From the NCBI GenBank assembly GCA_036346205.1, contig JARFJB010001973.1, forward strand, positions 886,001 to 950,000: 64,000 nt of DNA, given 5' to 3'. Source of the DNA: Vesta saturnalis. Its lineage: Eukaryota > Arthropoda > Insecta > Coleoptera > Lampyridae. The position numbers and the translations under genes were made by a program. Positions 1-10,829 of the stretch are shown here, piece after piece. Position 1 is the first letter of the stretch, and each line of letters opens with the position of its first letter. The notes beneath the pieces are model-generated. The model was not told where the DNA came from. It searched no databases and was given only the letters and a program-made list of their open reading frames with translations.

Positions 1-2018
1 ACGCACACGATGTTACATTCGTTACTTTTGCTGTACGATTAAGTAAATTTTTGCGATCTATTAAAATTTATGGATTACTCGTATTTCTTTAAATTTTCTA
101 TTTTTCTAAAAATAATGACATTTCTCTAAGATTATCTCTGTAGTTTCTTCAATATATTACGCTTCACAATTAAAAAACATTTCTGTAGTGGTTAGGTAAA
201 CCTTTTGATGGTCACTTATAAGTTATATTTCAACTTCATGTGTTGGGTGTCACTGGTATATATCGATTTTTGACATCCGCATATTTGATTTTTAATTTCA
301 CTTCCTGTTTGTTGTTTGGCGAATGAAAAGCCATTTTGTGTTCCCTAAAAGAAAAATGTAAATTTCTGGACTTCATTTAGCCCATCGATGGTTGTCGGTT
401 TAATAACATTTTTCTAAATTTTGTGCCGAATCGCTATAATTAGTGGGTACATACGATTTATATCGGATATATAGGAAATACTGGAAGCAGGTGAGCTTTT
501 GTCACGCTTGGTTTTTTTGTTCTTCTACCACGTTTTACTTTCAGACAATCGATCTGGTTCGATTGAAGAACTAAATCCATTAAGAAAATCATTAAACCAA
601 TTAGCTAAAGGGGCTAGACTTAACCTCACAAATTTCTCTGTAACGAAGTTGTTTTTACACTTTAGATTCGCTGGTAAGAATGTAACAATCTACTTTAACG
701 GTTGCTAGCTTTATTTTTATTTTAGGGAAAAGCAATTACTATTTAACTGTTCGAGACAGTTATAAGCTGTTCTCGTACTCATGCTTGACTGAATCCATTT
801 CTGAATGTTACCAGTAATGCTTTTCTGATTCTTTACCTCATTGAAGGTAAGATTGATATTCATGCTTTCATTTGGCTGTATGTATTTAATTTTAGAGGTA
901 CCGTTAGTACGCCATACAATATACTTTTTGTGTGCCATATAATATACTTTTTGGACACCAATTAAATATACTTGTATGCTATGTAAAAATGGATATAGGT
1001 ACGCTGTAGTACATTTGTGTATAATTCGTACATAGTTGGACATACTGGCATTTGACTGATGAAGTGTGTTACTTATTACATAATTAGCAAGAGATTTGAC
1101 TTCCACACCTGTGAAATATTTAAAATTTTAACTTTCCGACAGGCTGGGATATAAAAGATAAGTTATAAATCACTCATATTCAGGGTCTTTGATGCTTTGA
1201 TTAATCTGTGACCAATCCTATAAGTTGTATAGACCTATTTACATGGTTGTGTTATTGCACAAATTTTTGCACTTTTACATTAAATTACTTTGGGTAAAAT
1301 TTTTGAGTACAAAAATTACCATGTCTACTGGTAATCAATGTAATTAAACACTGTTTTGTAAGAAACTGTGTAACTGGATGCATTCAGCTCAACAGATTCT
1401 GGTTAAAGATTTTATAAACCATCTGATTATTTCTGTTATATTTGTTTACTGCAAGTTATTCATAGCAATTGTATTATTACTGTAATCTTTTATTCAATGT
1501 GCCTTTACAACTTGAAGAATGCTTAAATTACCCATTTACTGTATTTTATTCAAGGCTATAAACCTATGTTTTAGCATAACTTAGCTTTGAAATTCTGTAT
1601 ATTACTTTGCCATTTTTGGATGTAAATTTAACTTAATTTCATTATCTAAATTCTAGTATTAGACCCTTTGGGTGGCTTGCTGTATTGTGTATTTAAGAGC
1701 ACAAATATTCTATGTATTTCTGTGGTTAACTATTTGTGTAATACAATTCAAACTAATTATTTATCTAGGAAATTATCTCCCTTTTTACTTTTTGGGGAAT
1801 ATAAATTAAATTATATGTGTGTACATACAAATGCAACTGACATGATTTGTAATTAATATATCGCTTTTGCTTTGGGGACTTTCTGCTTTATAACTATTTT
1901 TCCTAGTGCTCAGATCGTTTCACATATTCGTTACTTGACTAGAAAAGTGACAAATTATCTATTAATCTAGGGCTGGCTGATTTATCATTCTAGCTGGCGC
2001 CCTTCTCTTCTCTTTCAG
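1..2018. other. AT-rich stretch without a recognised gene
   Basis: Only short ORFs (about 60-130 codons) of AT-rich, low-complexity character occur on either strand; none resembles a family I know. A GTGAGC donor-like site follows CAG near 491, but no matching exon could be supported. I treat this as intergenic or intronic DNA. Confidence 0.5.
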
Positions 2019-2110
2019 CTACAGATACCATCTGCATCACTGTAGAACCCCCCCACCTCTACCGTGACCGAGCTACCGGCAAGTCTTATAAAGGTATCTC
2101 CTCAGTTAGG
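2019..2110 (+). CDS. candidate internal host exon, unidentified
   Basis: A pyrimidine-rich tract ending CTTTCAG is followed by a GC-richer 92-base segment that is open in one frame and ends GG|GTAAGT (an earlier donor-like GTATCT lies at about 2093). In the open frame it reads about 30 residues including EPPHLYRDRATGKSY. The base composition contrasts with the AT-rich flanks. This is a splice-site and ORF argument only; I recognise no family and see no partner exon. Confidence 0.3.
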
Positions 2111-2135
2111 GTAAGTTTGTGTACAAAGTCGAAGT

Positions 2136-2440
2136 TTGCACGTAACAACGTACACGCACGTGCACACATACACTCACACTAAGACTCGTACCCGCACATA
2201 CTCAAGAACACGCACACGCGCACACTTGCACTCGCACTCACACTCGTACTATCACCCGTACACGGACGTGCCCACACACTCGTACTCGCAGATGCACATG
2301 CGTACGCACGAATCCACTCCCAAGCCCATGCACACGCACGCTCACACACACACACACACACATACATGCGCACGCGCACGCGCACGCACACCCACACACG
2401 CACACAGAATCACAACCACGCAAGCGCACAAGCACACTAG
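2136..2440. repeat. CA/CGCA-rich simple repeat
   Basis: Degenerate purine-pyrimidine alternating repeat (CACA, CGCA, CACG units). Open frames over it on both strands are low-complexity Thr/His/Arg or Val/Cys translations and are not genes. It sits just before the left flank of the Polinton-like element. Confidence 0.9.
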
Positions 2441-2517
2441 TAGTGACTAGGGACCGGTTCTGGACCAATTCCAGGTCACTCGCCCTCTGGTACTGAGAAA
2501 TGTAAACTTTGGATCTC

Positions 2518-2706
2518 TTCAAGGTCAAACTTTTGACGGGAAATTTAAATTCTTGGAGGTCGCTGAAAATAGAATTTACAGTGTCATCATCATCATCATA
2601 TTACAAGGACCCTCTGCGGTCAAACGTTTTGGCGGGAAATTTGTATGTCAAGGACAAAAGCTAAAAATAGAAATTGCAATGTCATCAACATATTACAACT
2701 CTTAGA
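2518..2706. repeat. two diverged ~96-bp tandem units
   Basis: Two consecutive units each contain GGTCAAAC, a GGCGGGAAATTT or GACGGGAAATTT block, an AAAATAGAA block, TGTCATCA and CATATTACAA. They lie in the left flank of the virus-like element, upstream of its first promoter, and may belong to its terminal region, though no matching right-end copy was found. Confidence 0.6.
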
Positions 2707-2976
2707 AATCTAAAAATAGAGTGGTCAAGGTCAAAGGTTAATGACCTGTAGGGGTATCGCATGACATTTCTTAGAAGTATGGAAATACAATCAATTCATG
2801 GAAACAAGAAGAATTCGAGTTGTTGTCTATGCTAAAAAGTAGACCAAGGTCAAATGGTGCTTATATTGACTAAATTGAGTCAAGGTGAAATAATTTACTA
2901 AACTAAAAGCAGGTGTGTATTTAACAAGTTTAAACTTGTTGTCATAGGTACTTAAGTCAGGGACACATTTCTGTGA

Positions 2977-3008
2977 TATAAACCACAGCGAGGTGTGTTG
3001 AGATCAGT
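2977..3008 (+). promoter_or_regulatory. TATA box and TCAGT initiator
   Basis: TATAAA at 2977-2982 is followed by TCAGT at 3004-3008, placing the initiator A 29 bases downstream of the first T. That is the normal arthropod TATA-to-Inr spacing. It lies about 27 bases upstream of the first ATG (3035) of the virus-like gene array, so it probably drove that gene. Confidence 0.55.
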
Positions 3009-3034
3009 CAGTTAGCAACCTGTAACTGTTAAGC

Positions 3035-3328
3035 ATGGAATTAGCAGGGTTAAACCAAAGCACCCATTGCAAACTTTTTAAAAGTGCATGTGACCTCGAG
3101 ATATCAAGAAGGTATAAAGTGATTATTGTGGCAGTAATTAATACTAAGTATGGTGAACGTATAGTGATGGAAACGGATGATTTTAAATGCATATTACCTC
3201 GCTTTTATGAATATTTGAAAGAAGAAAATCGAATGGAAGGATTTAAAACGCAGCTAAACACGAGGGATTTCTTCATGAGTAGTTTGGGTGCAGTCGGGAA
3301 AACAACAAACGTAACATTTAGTTTTTAA
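3035..3328 (+). CDS. small OB-fold-like protein of the Polinton/adintovirus element
   Basis: An intact 97-codon ORF directly behind a TATA/Inr promoter. The central pattern, RRYKV followed by VINTKYGERIV and then ILPRFYEYL, matches small proteins repeatedly found with insect virus-like mobile elements: 'Y-K-V ... NTKYG ... LP-R-F'. I associate this pattern with OB-fold single-strand DNA binding, but that role is inference. It is the first gene of the + strand array and is followed at about 70 bases by the unknown 345-codon ORF. No frame disruption is seen, in contrast with most later genes. Confidence 0.5.
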   Translation: MELAGLNQSTHCKLFKSACDLEISRRYKVIIVAVINTKYGERIVMETDDFKCILPRFYEYLKEENRMEGFKTQLNTRDFFMSSLGAVGKTTNVTFSF

Positions 3329-3400
3329 TAGTAGTGCCACAACCCCACCCACATGATTTAACTAAAATGATTCCTTAAACAGCGTTTAGTCCTAGTACAA

Positions 3401-4435
3401 TTGCAAGCAAGTGCAGTCGTTATAATGCAGGCAGCAATAACATCATTTTTGGAACGATCCAAACTCAGAAGTTCACCGTTATATATGGATACCCCACATA
3501 GTTTCAGTAACAATATGAATAACAATTTTACCTTGTGTTGTTGGTGCTGTCAAAATAGTGATGGTGGTAATACTAGTAAAAATGAAGAGAAACGTGATGA
3601 AGGTTATTCTTCTAACACTGACAGGCAGCCATATGATTTATCTGAAGTGTATATACAAGCAGCAAATGAATACTTAATCGATTTCATTTATTACAAACTA
3701 TCAAACGATACTCATCATGCAAAACATATGGAAATTGGATACAGTACACACCTCAAGCTTGCACCAGTAGTGCGTATGGGGTGTGCTAACTGTGACCAAA
3801 GCGATTATGTACTGTTGGATATGAAGGAATGAAAAGAGCTTCTAAGATGGCATTCATATGTAGAATTACAATTTTTCCGATCGCAAGAAATTGAAAATAA
3901 AATTGATTGGTCAAAGTTAAACGAGGATGAAGATATAATTTATAATCAACATTATGAATCTCTATCGAGCAATCTTGGTATTTATTACAATTGGGAATTG
4001 ATTAAAGGATATGACAGAATTTTGAAAACTGTCATGGTAGAAAACTACAACTGCTGTTCTTGCACATTCAATTCACATAGTATAGAAGAACTATTCAATT
4101 TAAAGGATATAATAAGCTATAAATTGGAATTTCTTGAATCTTGCAATCTGGTGTGTTTTTATGAAAAGTTCATACAAGTTGTTGACTACCGTCTTTTTCA
4201 TGAGAAAGAATTCCGTGGTGGTGATGATGACATTTATAAAGACATTGATGATGTTATAAATGCTAAGTATAATATTAATTCACATAACACTGTATGTATA
4301 ATGGAAATATTGTATTATCGTCCCTGCTTATCTAATGTACAGCATTTACTGAATAAAGAAATAACTATTGTTTGTTTTTCTCAATTTAGGTATAAACACC
4401 CCGTTTTATCTATCCAGGTAAACAATGTTAGTTAA
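3401..4435 (+). pseudogene. unknown Cys-rich ORF of the virus-like element, one in-frame stop
   Basis: The two open stretches 3401-3832 and 3998-4435 are in the same frame, and the DNA between them is also open except for a single TGA at 3830-3832. The locus is therefore one 345-codon reading frame with one nonsense codon. Visible features are paired cysteines in the N-terminal third (CCWCC, then CANC), a further CCSC cluster near the middle and an acidic GGDDDIYKDIDD stretch. The end overlaps the start of the PLA2 ORF by about ten bases. I do not recognise the family. Position between the OB-like ORF and virion genes suggests a virus-specific protein. Confidence 0.6.
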
Positions 4436-5227
4436 GAAGCGAAAGAATGCAGGTGGTGCTGGTTTAGTAAATGCTCTAATCAATAAACTTCCGCTGGAAT
4501 TGCATTTACCTGGTTACCAGCATTGCGGTCCTGATACAAAGTCAGAAAAACGACTCGCACGCGATGACCTCGGTATTAATCAATTAGATGCTCAGTGCAA
4601 ACTTCACGATATCAGTTACAGAGATTACAGAGATTTAGATAGTAGACATAAAGCGGATAAAATTATACAAAAAAAGCTTGGGAAGGCTTTAAATCATCAG
4701 ACGCAACATTAGGTGAACGAACTGCAGTTTTAGCAGTCAGTACCGCCATGAAAGCAAAGAGAAAATTAGGAATGGGGTGTAAACGTCAATCTAATCTGAA
4801 GAAGAAGAAAAAATGCAATGGCAGAAATTTATTGCATTTACGAAAAAAAATGAAACCTAACGGAAATTTCACAGGCACAATAAAGTCAGCGTTTTCAACG
4901 GCATAACGTGCGGTAAAATGTTTAGGAGGAAAGAAAAACATTAAAGTTCCTAGATTAACTCCCCTACCTAAACAAGCATTGTTTTTACCATTTCTTATTC
5001 CGTTATTCTCAGGATTATCAGCAATCGGTACTTTAGCTGGCGGTGCATTAGGAGTTGCTAAAGCAGCTAATGGTGCTAAAAAATTACAAGAAGAGACACC
5101 GCGCTATAATCTCATGATGGAATCGATCGCTATAGGCTCTGTGAATAAGAAAGACGGTGCACTGTATCTAAAACCAAACAAATCTGGTCGTGGTGCATTA
5201 TACTTAAAACCGTTTCCAAAAAACTGA
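4425..5227 (+). pseudogene. phospholipase A2 / virion core protein (PLA2-pX type), frameshifted
   Basis: The first part (4425-4712) has a parvovirus-VP1-like PLA2 signature: LPGYQHCGP (Ca-binding loop type), then DAQCKLHDISY, containing the catalytic HD-xx-Y pattern. After a frameshift near 4690 the reading continues in another frame through a basic Lys-rich tract. It has one stop near 4903 and then joins the 4979-5227 ORF. That ORF has a hydrophobic, Gly/Ala-rich helix (IPLFSGLSAIGTLAGG) and two YLKP repeats before the end. This combination is typical of the PLA2-plus-membrane-active core protein next to the protease in insect Polintons/adintoviruses. Known role of the family: endosomal membrane penetration during entry; here inferred only. 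The copy is broken. Confidence 0.75.
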
Positions 5228-5574
5228 ATAGATTACCCGAAAGACCGTTAACGGGTATTGATTTAAAGAAATACACCAAAAATGTACCCTACTTTAGGAA
5301 TATTTTTATGAGAGATAGCATGCCTAAATTACCACGGAAATATGAATCTGAAATTATTAACTTAGATAGCCAAAGAGGACCAGGTACACATTGGGCTTGC
5401 TACAAAAAGCGTGGTAAGAAGGTATGGTATTACAATAGTTTCGGTAATCTTCGACCACCAATCGAAGTGATTATCTACTTTCGGGAGTGTAAAATATATT
5501 ATAATTACAACCAAGATCAAGAGTTTAATATTATTATTTGCGGACACTTAAGCCTACAATCTTTATATAAATAA
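5214..5574 (+). pseudogene. adenovirus-type maturation cysteine protease (PRO)
   Basis: An Ulp1/adenain-fold protease. The catalytic His lies in GTHWACY, the acidic partner position is in YYNSFGNL (Asn instead of the usual Asp/Glu), the oxyanion Gln is in NQDQEF, and the nucleophile Cys is in the CGHL motif near the C-terminus. The open frame extends upstream of the first ATG (5308) into LPERPLTGIDLKKY, typical for the N-terminus in this family. The original start is thus lost or replaced, and the true 5' end overlaps the previous gene near 5214-5230. The family cleaves capsid precursor proteins during virion maturation. Overall about 120 residues, normal for the family. It is nearly intact but lacks a proper start. 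Confidence 0.8.
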
Positions 5575-5601
5575 TCAGCATAACATAAAATTTTTTCAGT
5601 T

Positions 5602-6301
5602 ATGTCAATAACATTCGGTTTAGAAGGTGTTGGTAACACAGCTAGCTACAACTTCTATCCACCTATAGAGCTAGATTTGTGGAAGAAATACGTTATAGGA
5701 TTGGTTGGATTTTACGGCTGCAACAGCATTAGAAACATTTATACAGGCAACGATAGATTTTATTTTAGAACAAATCCATCTCATTTGCAAGTGATTAATA
5801 TTCCACACGGTGCATATGAGTTAAATGAAATTAGCGATTATCTGAAATCTAAAATTCTCACAGAAAAGTTTATCATTAGAGTAAACAACAATACACTTAA
5901 ATGTGAGATAAACAGTTCATTTGAGATCGATTTTACTAAAGCACATTGCATTGGGCGCATGGTTTGGGTCTAAAATATTAGAACCAAATATTTTACATAC
6001 ATCTGCGTAAGACATCCAAATACTTAAAGTCACTAATCTACACGTACAGTGCAACACTATAAAGGGGTCTTATCGAAACGAGAAACCTGCTAAAGTATTA
6101 TATGAGATTGATGTTTCAGTTCCACCAGGTTATCGTCTAGATAAAACTCCAAGCAATACTCAATATTTAGAAGTAAACACTGACATAATTAGTAATATAA
6201 CAATTAATTTGACTAATGAAAAGGCTGAATTAACACACTTCGGTGAAAGTGAACCATTTGCAGTACGCTTAGAACTAAAAGAACATGGGTCTGAGAATTA
6301 A
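5602..6301 (+). pseudogene. penton-like minor capsid protein, frameshifted
   Basis: The first frame (5602-5973) encodes the N-terminal jelly-roll half: YNFYPPIEL, GLVGFYGCNSI, IPHGAYEL and ISDYLKSKI. A frameshift near 5950 and at least one stop near 6010 then lead into the C-terminal half, which reads LHVQCNTIKGSY, VPPGYRL and YLEVNTDIISNITI and ends at TAA 6299-6301. The 'NVQCN...GSY ... VPPGY ... LPVN' series is the hallmark of the penton protein of insect Polintons/adintoviruses, which forms the capsid vertices. It lies between protease and hexon, the usual order. It is not functional as it stands. Confidence 0.8.
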
Positions 6302-6448
6302 TCCAGGACCAATTCCATCTTTCAAAAATTCATGTAAAAGACATCATTCCTGCAGTAAGTCATTAATTAGTCATCAACCTTCATTTCGGTTAACATCTAC
6401 AGAGAAATACTTTTTTAACGTCAATTGGTTTAAAAGTTCTCATCCACA

Positions 6449-7561
6449 ATGGCAGAATCGTTAAAGGTCTTTCAAAACGTACATTTTGATGATACTATAA
6501 TTGAATCATATATTCTTACTTATTTTCCGTATGGACCTTCTAAATATGGACCTTCCGAAGAAATACGCATCTTAATTCAAAGTCAAGATCTAATTACGGC
6601 TACTTATGATAGTTTTCTGTACATAGAAGGTAAACTTGAGCTCAAAAAAGAAGATGAAAGAAAAGCATGCAGTTTAACCAACAATTTTCCGTACTTTCTT
6701 TTTGAAGAAATTCGTTACGAGTTAGGTGGTCAGAGAGTGGATGTTTGCAGAAATCCAGGTAAAAGCAAAGCACTAAGCCATTTGGGATGGTCGCCAAAGA
6801 ATGAAGAACCGTTACAAGTAGTAAAATGGAGAAAAATTTTTTACCGCATGCATATCATTGAATTACATATTTAGAGTAATAGAGGATTATCGTCAGGTAA
6901 TCGTGAATATGCGCCAAGAGTTGGTTTTAATTCGATCTAGAAGCGATACAAACTGTTACTATGGTGAAGTTGATGCTGCAATAACCTTAAATAAAATTCA
7001 ATGGAAAGTACCACACTTAACACTTAGTGATGCTGTGAAACTTAACTTGTTTCAAGGAATCAATAAAAATTCTATTATTACTCTTTAATTTCGTCAATGG
7101 GAGTTTAAAACAGACATATGGTCAATAAAAACATCAACGCAACTGGAAAAATCACATTGGATAATTGTTGCATTCCAGCAAGGTAAAAGGTACACAAAGT
7201 CAGCAAGGGCCAGAAATTTTGATCACATTAACATCAGAAATCTTAAAGTACATCAATGCATTTGAACTTTAGTACTAACCAATACATACCTGCCTATCGC
7301 AATTTTTTGAAATTTCGATGTGATTACTATGGTGAAGGTGATAAAGATGCATTATTCAACTATTCCGAATTCAAATCATGTCCAGTATTTGTAATGGACT
7401 GCTCTAAACAAAATGAATCCTTAAAAAACTCAACAGCAGACATCAAATTGGAAATGGAATCTCTAACACCTTTCGATAATGGAATTGTTGACTATGGTCT
7501 TATTCTCCATGACGCTATTGTGCAGTACAGCCCACTCACTGGGGAAGTGAAAAAGTTATAG
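6449..7561 (+). pseudogene. hexon-like major capsid protein (double jelly roll), multiply frameshifted
   Basis: Reading starts at ATG 6449. The N-terminal jelly-roll landmark NNFPYFLFEEIRYELGGQ is clear, and the following frames cover 6858-7088 and 7256-7561. The stretch between contains FRQWEFKTDIW and WSIKTSTQLEKSHW in shifted frames. The C-terminal part has DCSKQNESLKNS and ends SPLTGEVKKL, a conserved ending of this capsid family. At least two frameshifts and a stop occur. The total of about 370 codons is shorter than intact relatives, with an apparent deletion near 6840. In the family this protein forms the hexon trimers of the icosahedral shell. Confidence 0.85.
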
Positions 7562-7604
7562 TTATTGTAATATAGCCTAGTCAATAAATAAAAATTTTGT
7601 AATT

Positions 7605-8310
7605 ATGCGTTTAGTTTTATTTCATCTACTAACGATGAAAGTAGTTGCTCAAAAACAAAAACTCTCAATTCAAAATCATGGTTTTGATGAAAAGTCTATT
7701 ACTTCAAAACATGGTGATTTACTTCCTAATAGTATACGAGGTATTATATGTGGCCCCTCCAATTGTGGTAAAACAAACGCAATGATCAGTCTGATTACTG
7801 AGAGAAATGGCTTGAAATTAAACATATATACGTATACTCTAAGTCATTGAATTAAAATAAGTACAAACTTTTACAGGAAATCTTACTTCCAATGCGGGGT
7901 ATAGGTTAGTTTACCCTCAGTGATAATCAAGATGTGATTGAGCCTAATTGTGCAAAATCAAACTCTATTTTTATTTTCGATGATACCGCTTGTGAAAAGC
8001 AAAATAACGTAAGGGCATATTTTTCTATGGGTAGGCATAGCGATATTGACTGTTTCTATTTGGGTCAAACTTACCGTAAAATTCCAAAGCAATTAATTCG
8101 TGACAATGCTAATCTAATTAGATTATTTGAGCAAGATGAATTAAACCTAAAACATGTGTATGAGGATCATACACCATAGGCATGAAATTATTTTGGCACA
8201 TGTGTTCAAAATGCTGGGTAGATCCGTTTGGTTTCATGGTTATAAACAAGGATGCTGAAGTTAATAATGATCGCTATAGAAAAAGATTTGATGAATATAT
8301 AATACCTTAA
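7605..8310 (+). pseudogene. FtsK/HerA-like genome-packaging ATPase, frameshifted
   Basis: The first ORF (7605-7850) contains a Walker A P-loop in IICGPSNCGKTNAMISL. After a gap with stops around 7848-7925, the ORF 7934-8179 contains a Walker B-like IFIFDD and the conserved YLGQTYRKIPKQLIRDNANL block. A final segment in another frame ends VNNDRYRKRFDEYI before TAA at 8308. This is the A32-like packaging ATPase of Polinton/adintovirus elements, which pumps DNA into the capsid. The order after hexon fits. The region between P-loop and Walker B is shortened, so the copy is inactive. Confidence 0.85.
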
Positions 8311-8429
8311 ACTGCTTACAATAGTTTAGTAGGTACTGATCTGTTTAGGTATTAACATCTATCTGTTTATGTAAACAGCTATCTCTTCGAGGTAAATCCA
8401 TATCTGTTCAGTAAACCCGCTTTGCTACA

Positions 8430-9581
8430 ATGGATAACAAGGAAATGATATTAAAGAAAAAAATTATTCAGGCTCGTAAGGTAATACAGCAGAAGTACAA
8501 CAGTATTAAAACTGCTCGCATTTATAATGGAAGAACATTTGAAAGTACTTATGAACCCCTAATAGAACCTCTAACTGAAATAGTAGATAAAATCAATCCA
8601 GATAGAAAAAACACCTAAAAAGGAGCCCATTGGCGTTAAATCCAAAAAACCACCCCTATTCATATTTGCGAGAAAGCACGCTACTATCCCCACTAGCCCG
8701 CTAGCTCAAGTTCCTCGGACTCCAGGCTTCACTCCATTAAGTGATTCAAGAAAGGGTGCTACTAGCCCACTAGCTCAGCTTCCGTTTTTTCAAACAAATC
8801 CTCCTCCAGGTCTTCGTACATCATCTTTCTTAGATACATCTGTTGTAGGAGAGATTAATATTGATGAAGAAGAAGAAGAACCTCTTAGTGTCACAGATGA
8901 TTCTGCTACCCGTAATGAACCCATCTCAGAAGAATTTTTCGAGCAGTATCATGAATTATCTCGTATATACGTTGAACGTATTATGAGGGATCCTGAAGGT
9001 GTTATTGATCATACTTATGGAGTCCACTATGATACCAAAACTGAGAAATGGACAATTGGTAATACTCCCGTTACAATTAAAGGAAGCGATATGATTATTA
9101 AAGGTGGCACGTATAAAGGGACTCCAGGTTTATATGATCTGCTTACTATGGATGTACCCAATCTAATATAGTAAATTCAAAAGGTGGAAGAGATTATAGA
9201 AGTATTTTAGAAGCTACTAATGTTGTAAGGCCAGATTATGACGTAAGTGGGCAAATTCTAGGGAGCCGCAGCAAAAAGTATACACAAATAATCAAACCTT
9301 TGCCATCATCATCACTCACAACCAAGGGAGGTGGAGCTACGTTTTTTAAGGAATTAACAAACAGGCCGATTGAATATAGATATTGGAATGATGTACATGA
9401 ACTAATTCGTGATCTAGAGGTATTGTGAACAGAAAAATTGGCAGGGAATACAAGTGTCGTGAATGACATAAACATAATATCAATTGTAGAAGAACTGTAT
9501 AAGGATGAGTACATTGAAAAACCAAACAGCCGTTTTTTAAGCAGTGTAAATGAGAATACATTGCTGTCGACATATAACTAA
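8430..9581 (+). pseudogene. unknown conserved Polinton ORF with SPLAQ repeats
   Basis: Starts at ATG 8430 with a Lys-rich helical region (LKKKIIQARKVIQQKYNSIK). After a frameshift near 8618 a long frame runs to 9171 with a Pro/Ser-rich linker holding two SPLAQ motifs, an acidic EEEEE tract and a YGVHYDTKTEKWTIGN segment. A second frameshift near 9175 leads to the C-terminal part (ATFFKELTNRPIEYRYWNDV, then a TGA near 9428) ending at TAA 9579-9581. Proteins of this layout follow the ATPase in insect Polintons, but I know no assigned function. A structural or scaffold role is inference from position. Confidence 0.65.
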
Positions 9582-9624
9582 ACTGACCCTTGACAAATTT
9601 TAACGTTCACATGTCCAGTATTAA

Positions 9625-9936
9625 TTCAAGAAATTAACCCCTCAGTTTAAACTGATTGATGGTAATCAATTTGATATCGAGAATAGGAGACTCAGCAATG
9701 CTGCCAGCCCCATAGGTCCTCAAGATGCCGTCACTAAGCAATACTATTTATCAACAAGATTCAATTTGGATGGAAACCGTTTGACACAGTTGGCGGACCC
9801 GGAAGAAGATGGTGATGCTATAAGTAAAAGATATCTTGATTTTTGTCTACAAGCAATTCAGAAAGCTTTTAAAGGAAACTCTAACGCTTATCTAGTGTTG
9901 GAGCAAAAACTATATCAACGTAAAGAAATTAGTACC
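9625..9936 (+). CDS. partial tail-fibre-like DAVTK/DAISK repeat ORF fused in frame to the integrase
   Basis: The frame that later becomes the integrase is already open upstream. It reads two repeats of the kind 'P..DAVTKQYYL' and 'DPEEDGDAISKRYLDF', spaced about 35 residues. The pattern resembles phage tail-fibre or collar repeats (DAVTKxYVD). No stop separates it from the integrase ATG at 9937. Its upstream end is unclear, as frames with stops occur near 9600-9650. It may be the remnant of a separate virion attachment-type gene, or simply read-through of an adjacent ORF. Confidence 0.45.
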
Positions 9937-10826
9937 ATGTCCAAATTACAACTCGTCAACAAATTGCATAAACCTGCACGAAAAGATTTTAAACGAAGGA
10001 GTACAATAATTAGAGGTTTTGATGACCTTTGGCAAGCAGATTTGGCTGAATTTAACACATATGCCAAACAAAATAAGAGCTATAAGTATATATTAGTGGT
10101 TATCGACTATTTTTCGAAATACTTATAGACTGAAGTATTAAAAACGAAAACAGGTCAAGAAGTTACCAAGGCCATGGAAACAATCTCCAAAAAAGGACGG
10201 AAACCTACCAATTTGCAGACAGATGCAGGAAAAGAATTCTGCAATTAGCATTTTACTAAACTAATGCAGCGTTATGGAGTCAATCATTACTCCACCTATA
10301 GCACAAAGAAGGCTGCAATTGAGGAACGTGTTATCAGAAACATTTAGGGTGCTATATATAAGTCATTCAGCCTACAAGGTAAATACAAATGGATTGATAC
10401 AATTGATACCATAACCATGGATTATAACAATCGTAAGCATAGAACTATCGTAATGAAGCCCAAAGATGTCGGTAATCATACAAAGCTAGAGGCTTACACT
10501 CACACAAAAATATTCGATAAGAATCGATATTCTGTGGGTGACATAGTACGAATCAGTAAATTTAAAAGTATTTTCGCCAAAGGATGCACACCCAATTGGC
10601 CTATTGAACTATTTAAGATTGTGAAAGCTTGCATTACTAACCCCACTACTACATGAAGGGAAAATCTGTACCGGGAGAGTTTTATGAACATGAATTACAG
10701 AAAACAAAGTATCCTGATGTGTATCTAATAGAAAAAGTGCTTCGCTCCAAGAATAATAAGTTATTCGTAAAGTGGTGGGGATTGGATGAAAGATCTTGGA
10801 TCAATAAGAATGATATTGTTTTATAA
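9937..10826 (+). pseudogene. retroviral-type DDE integrase with C-terminal chromodomain
   Basis: Frame 9937-10656 is continuous except for three TAG codons (near 10126, 10246 and 10345). It shows the integrase core: first Asp in DLWQADL, then VVIDYFSKY, second Asp in QTDAGKEF, and Glu in KKAAIEERVIRN. All three catalytic residues are present despite the stops. After a frameshift near 10655 comes a chromodomain-type ending (YLIEKVLRSK, LFVKWWGLDERSWI, then NDIVL) before TAA 10824-10826. Polinton integrases with chromodomains insert the element and may target chromatin. All three nonsense codons are the same triplet, consistent with point decay. Confidence 0.85.
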
Positions 10827-10829
10827 CAT

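Noticed and set aside
717..1106. 129-codon - strand ORF
   Set aside because: AT-rich composition, no domain resemblance, no promoter or splice context.
2136..2528. ORFs of 74-104 codons over the CA-rich tract
   Set aside because: Low-complexity repeat translation on both strands.
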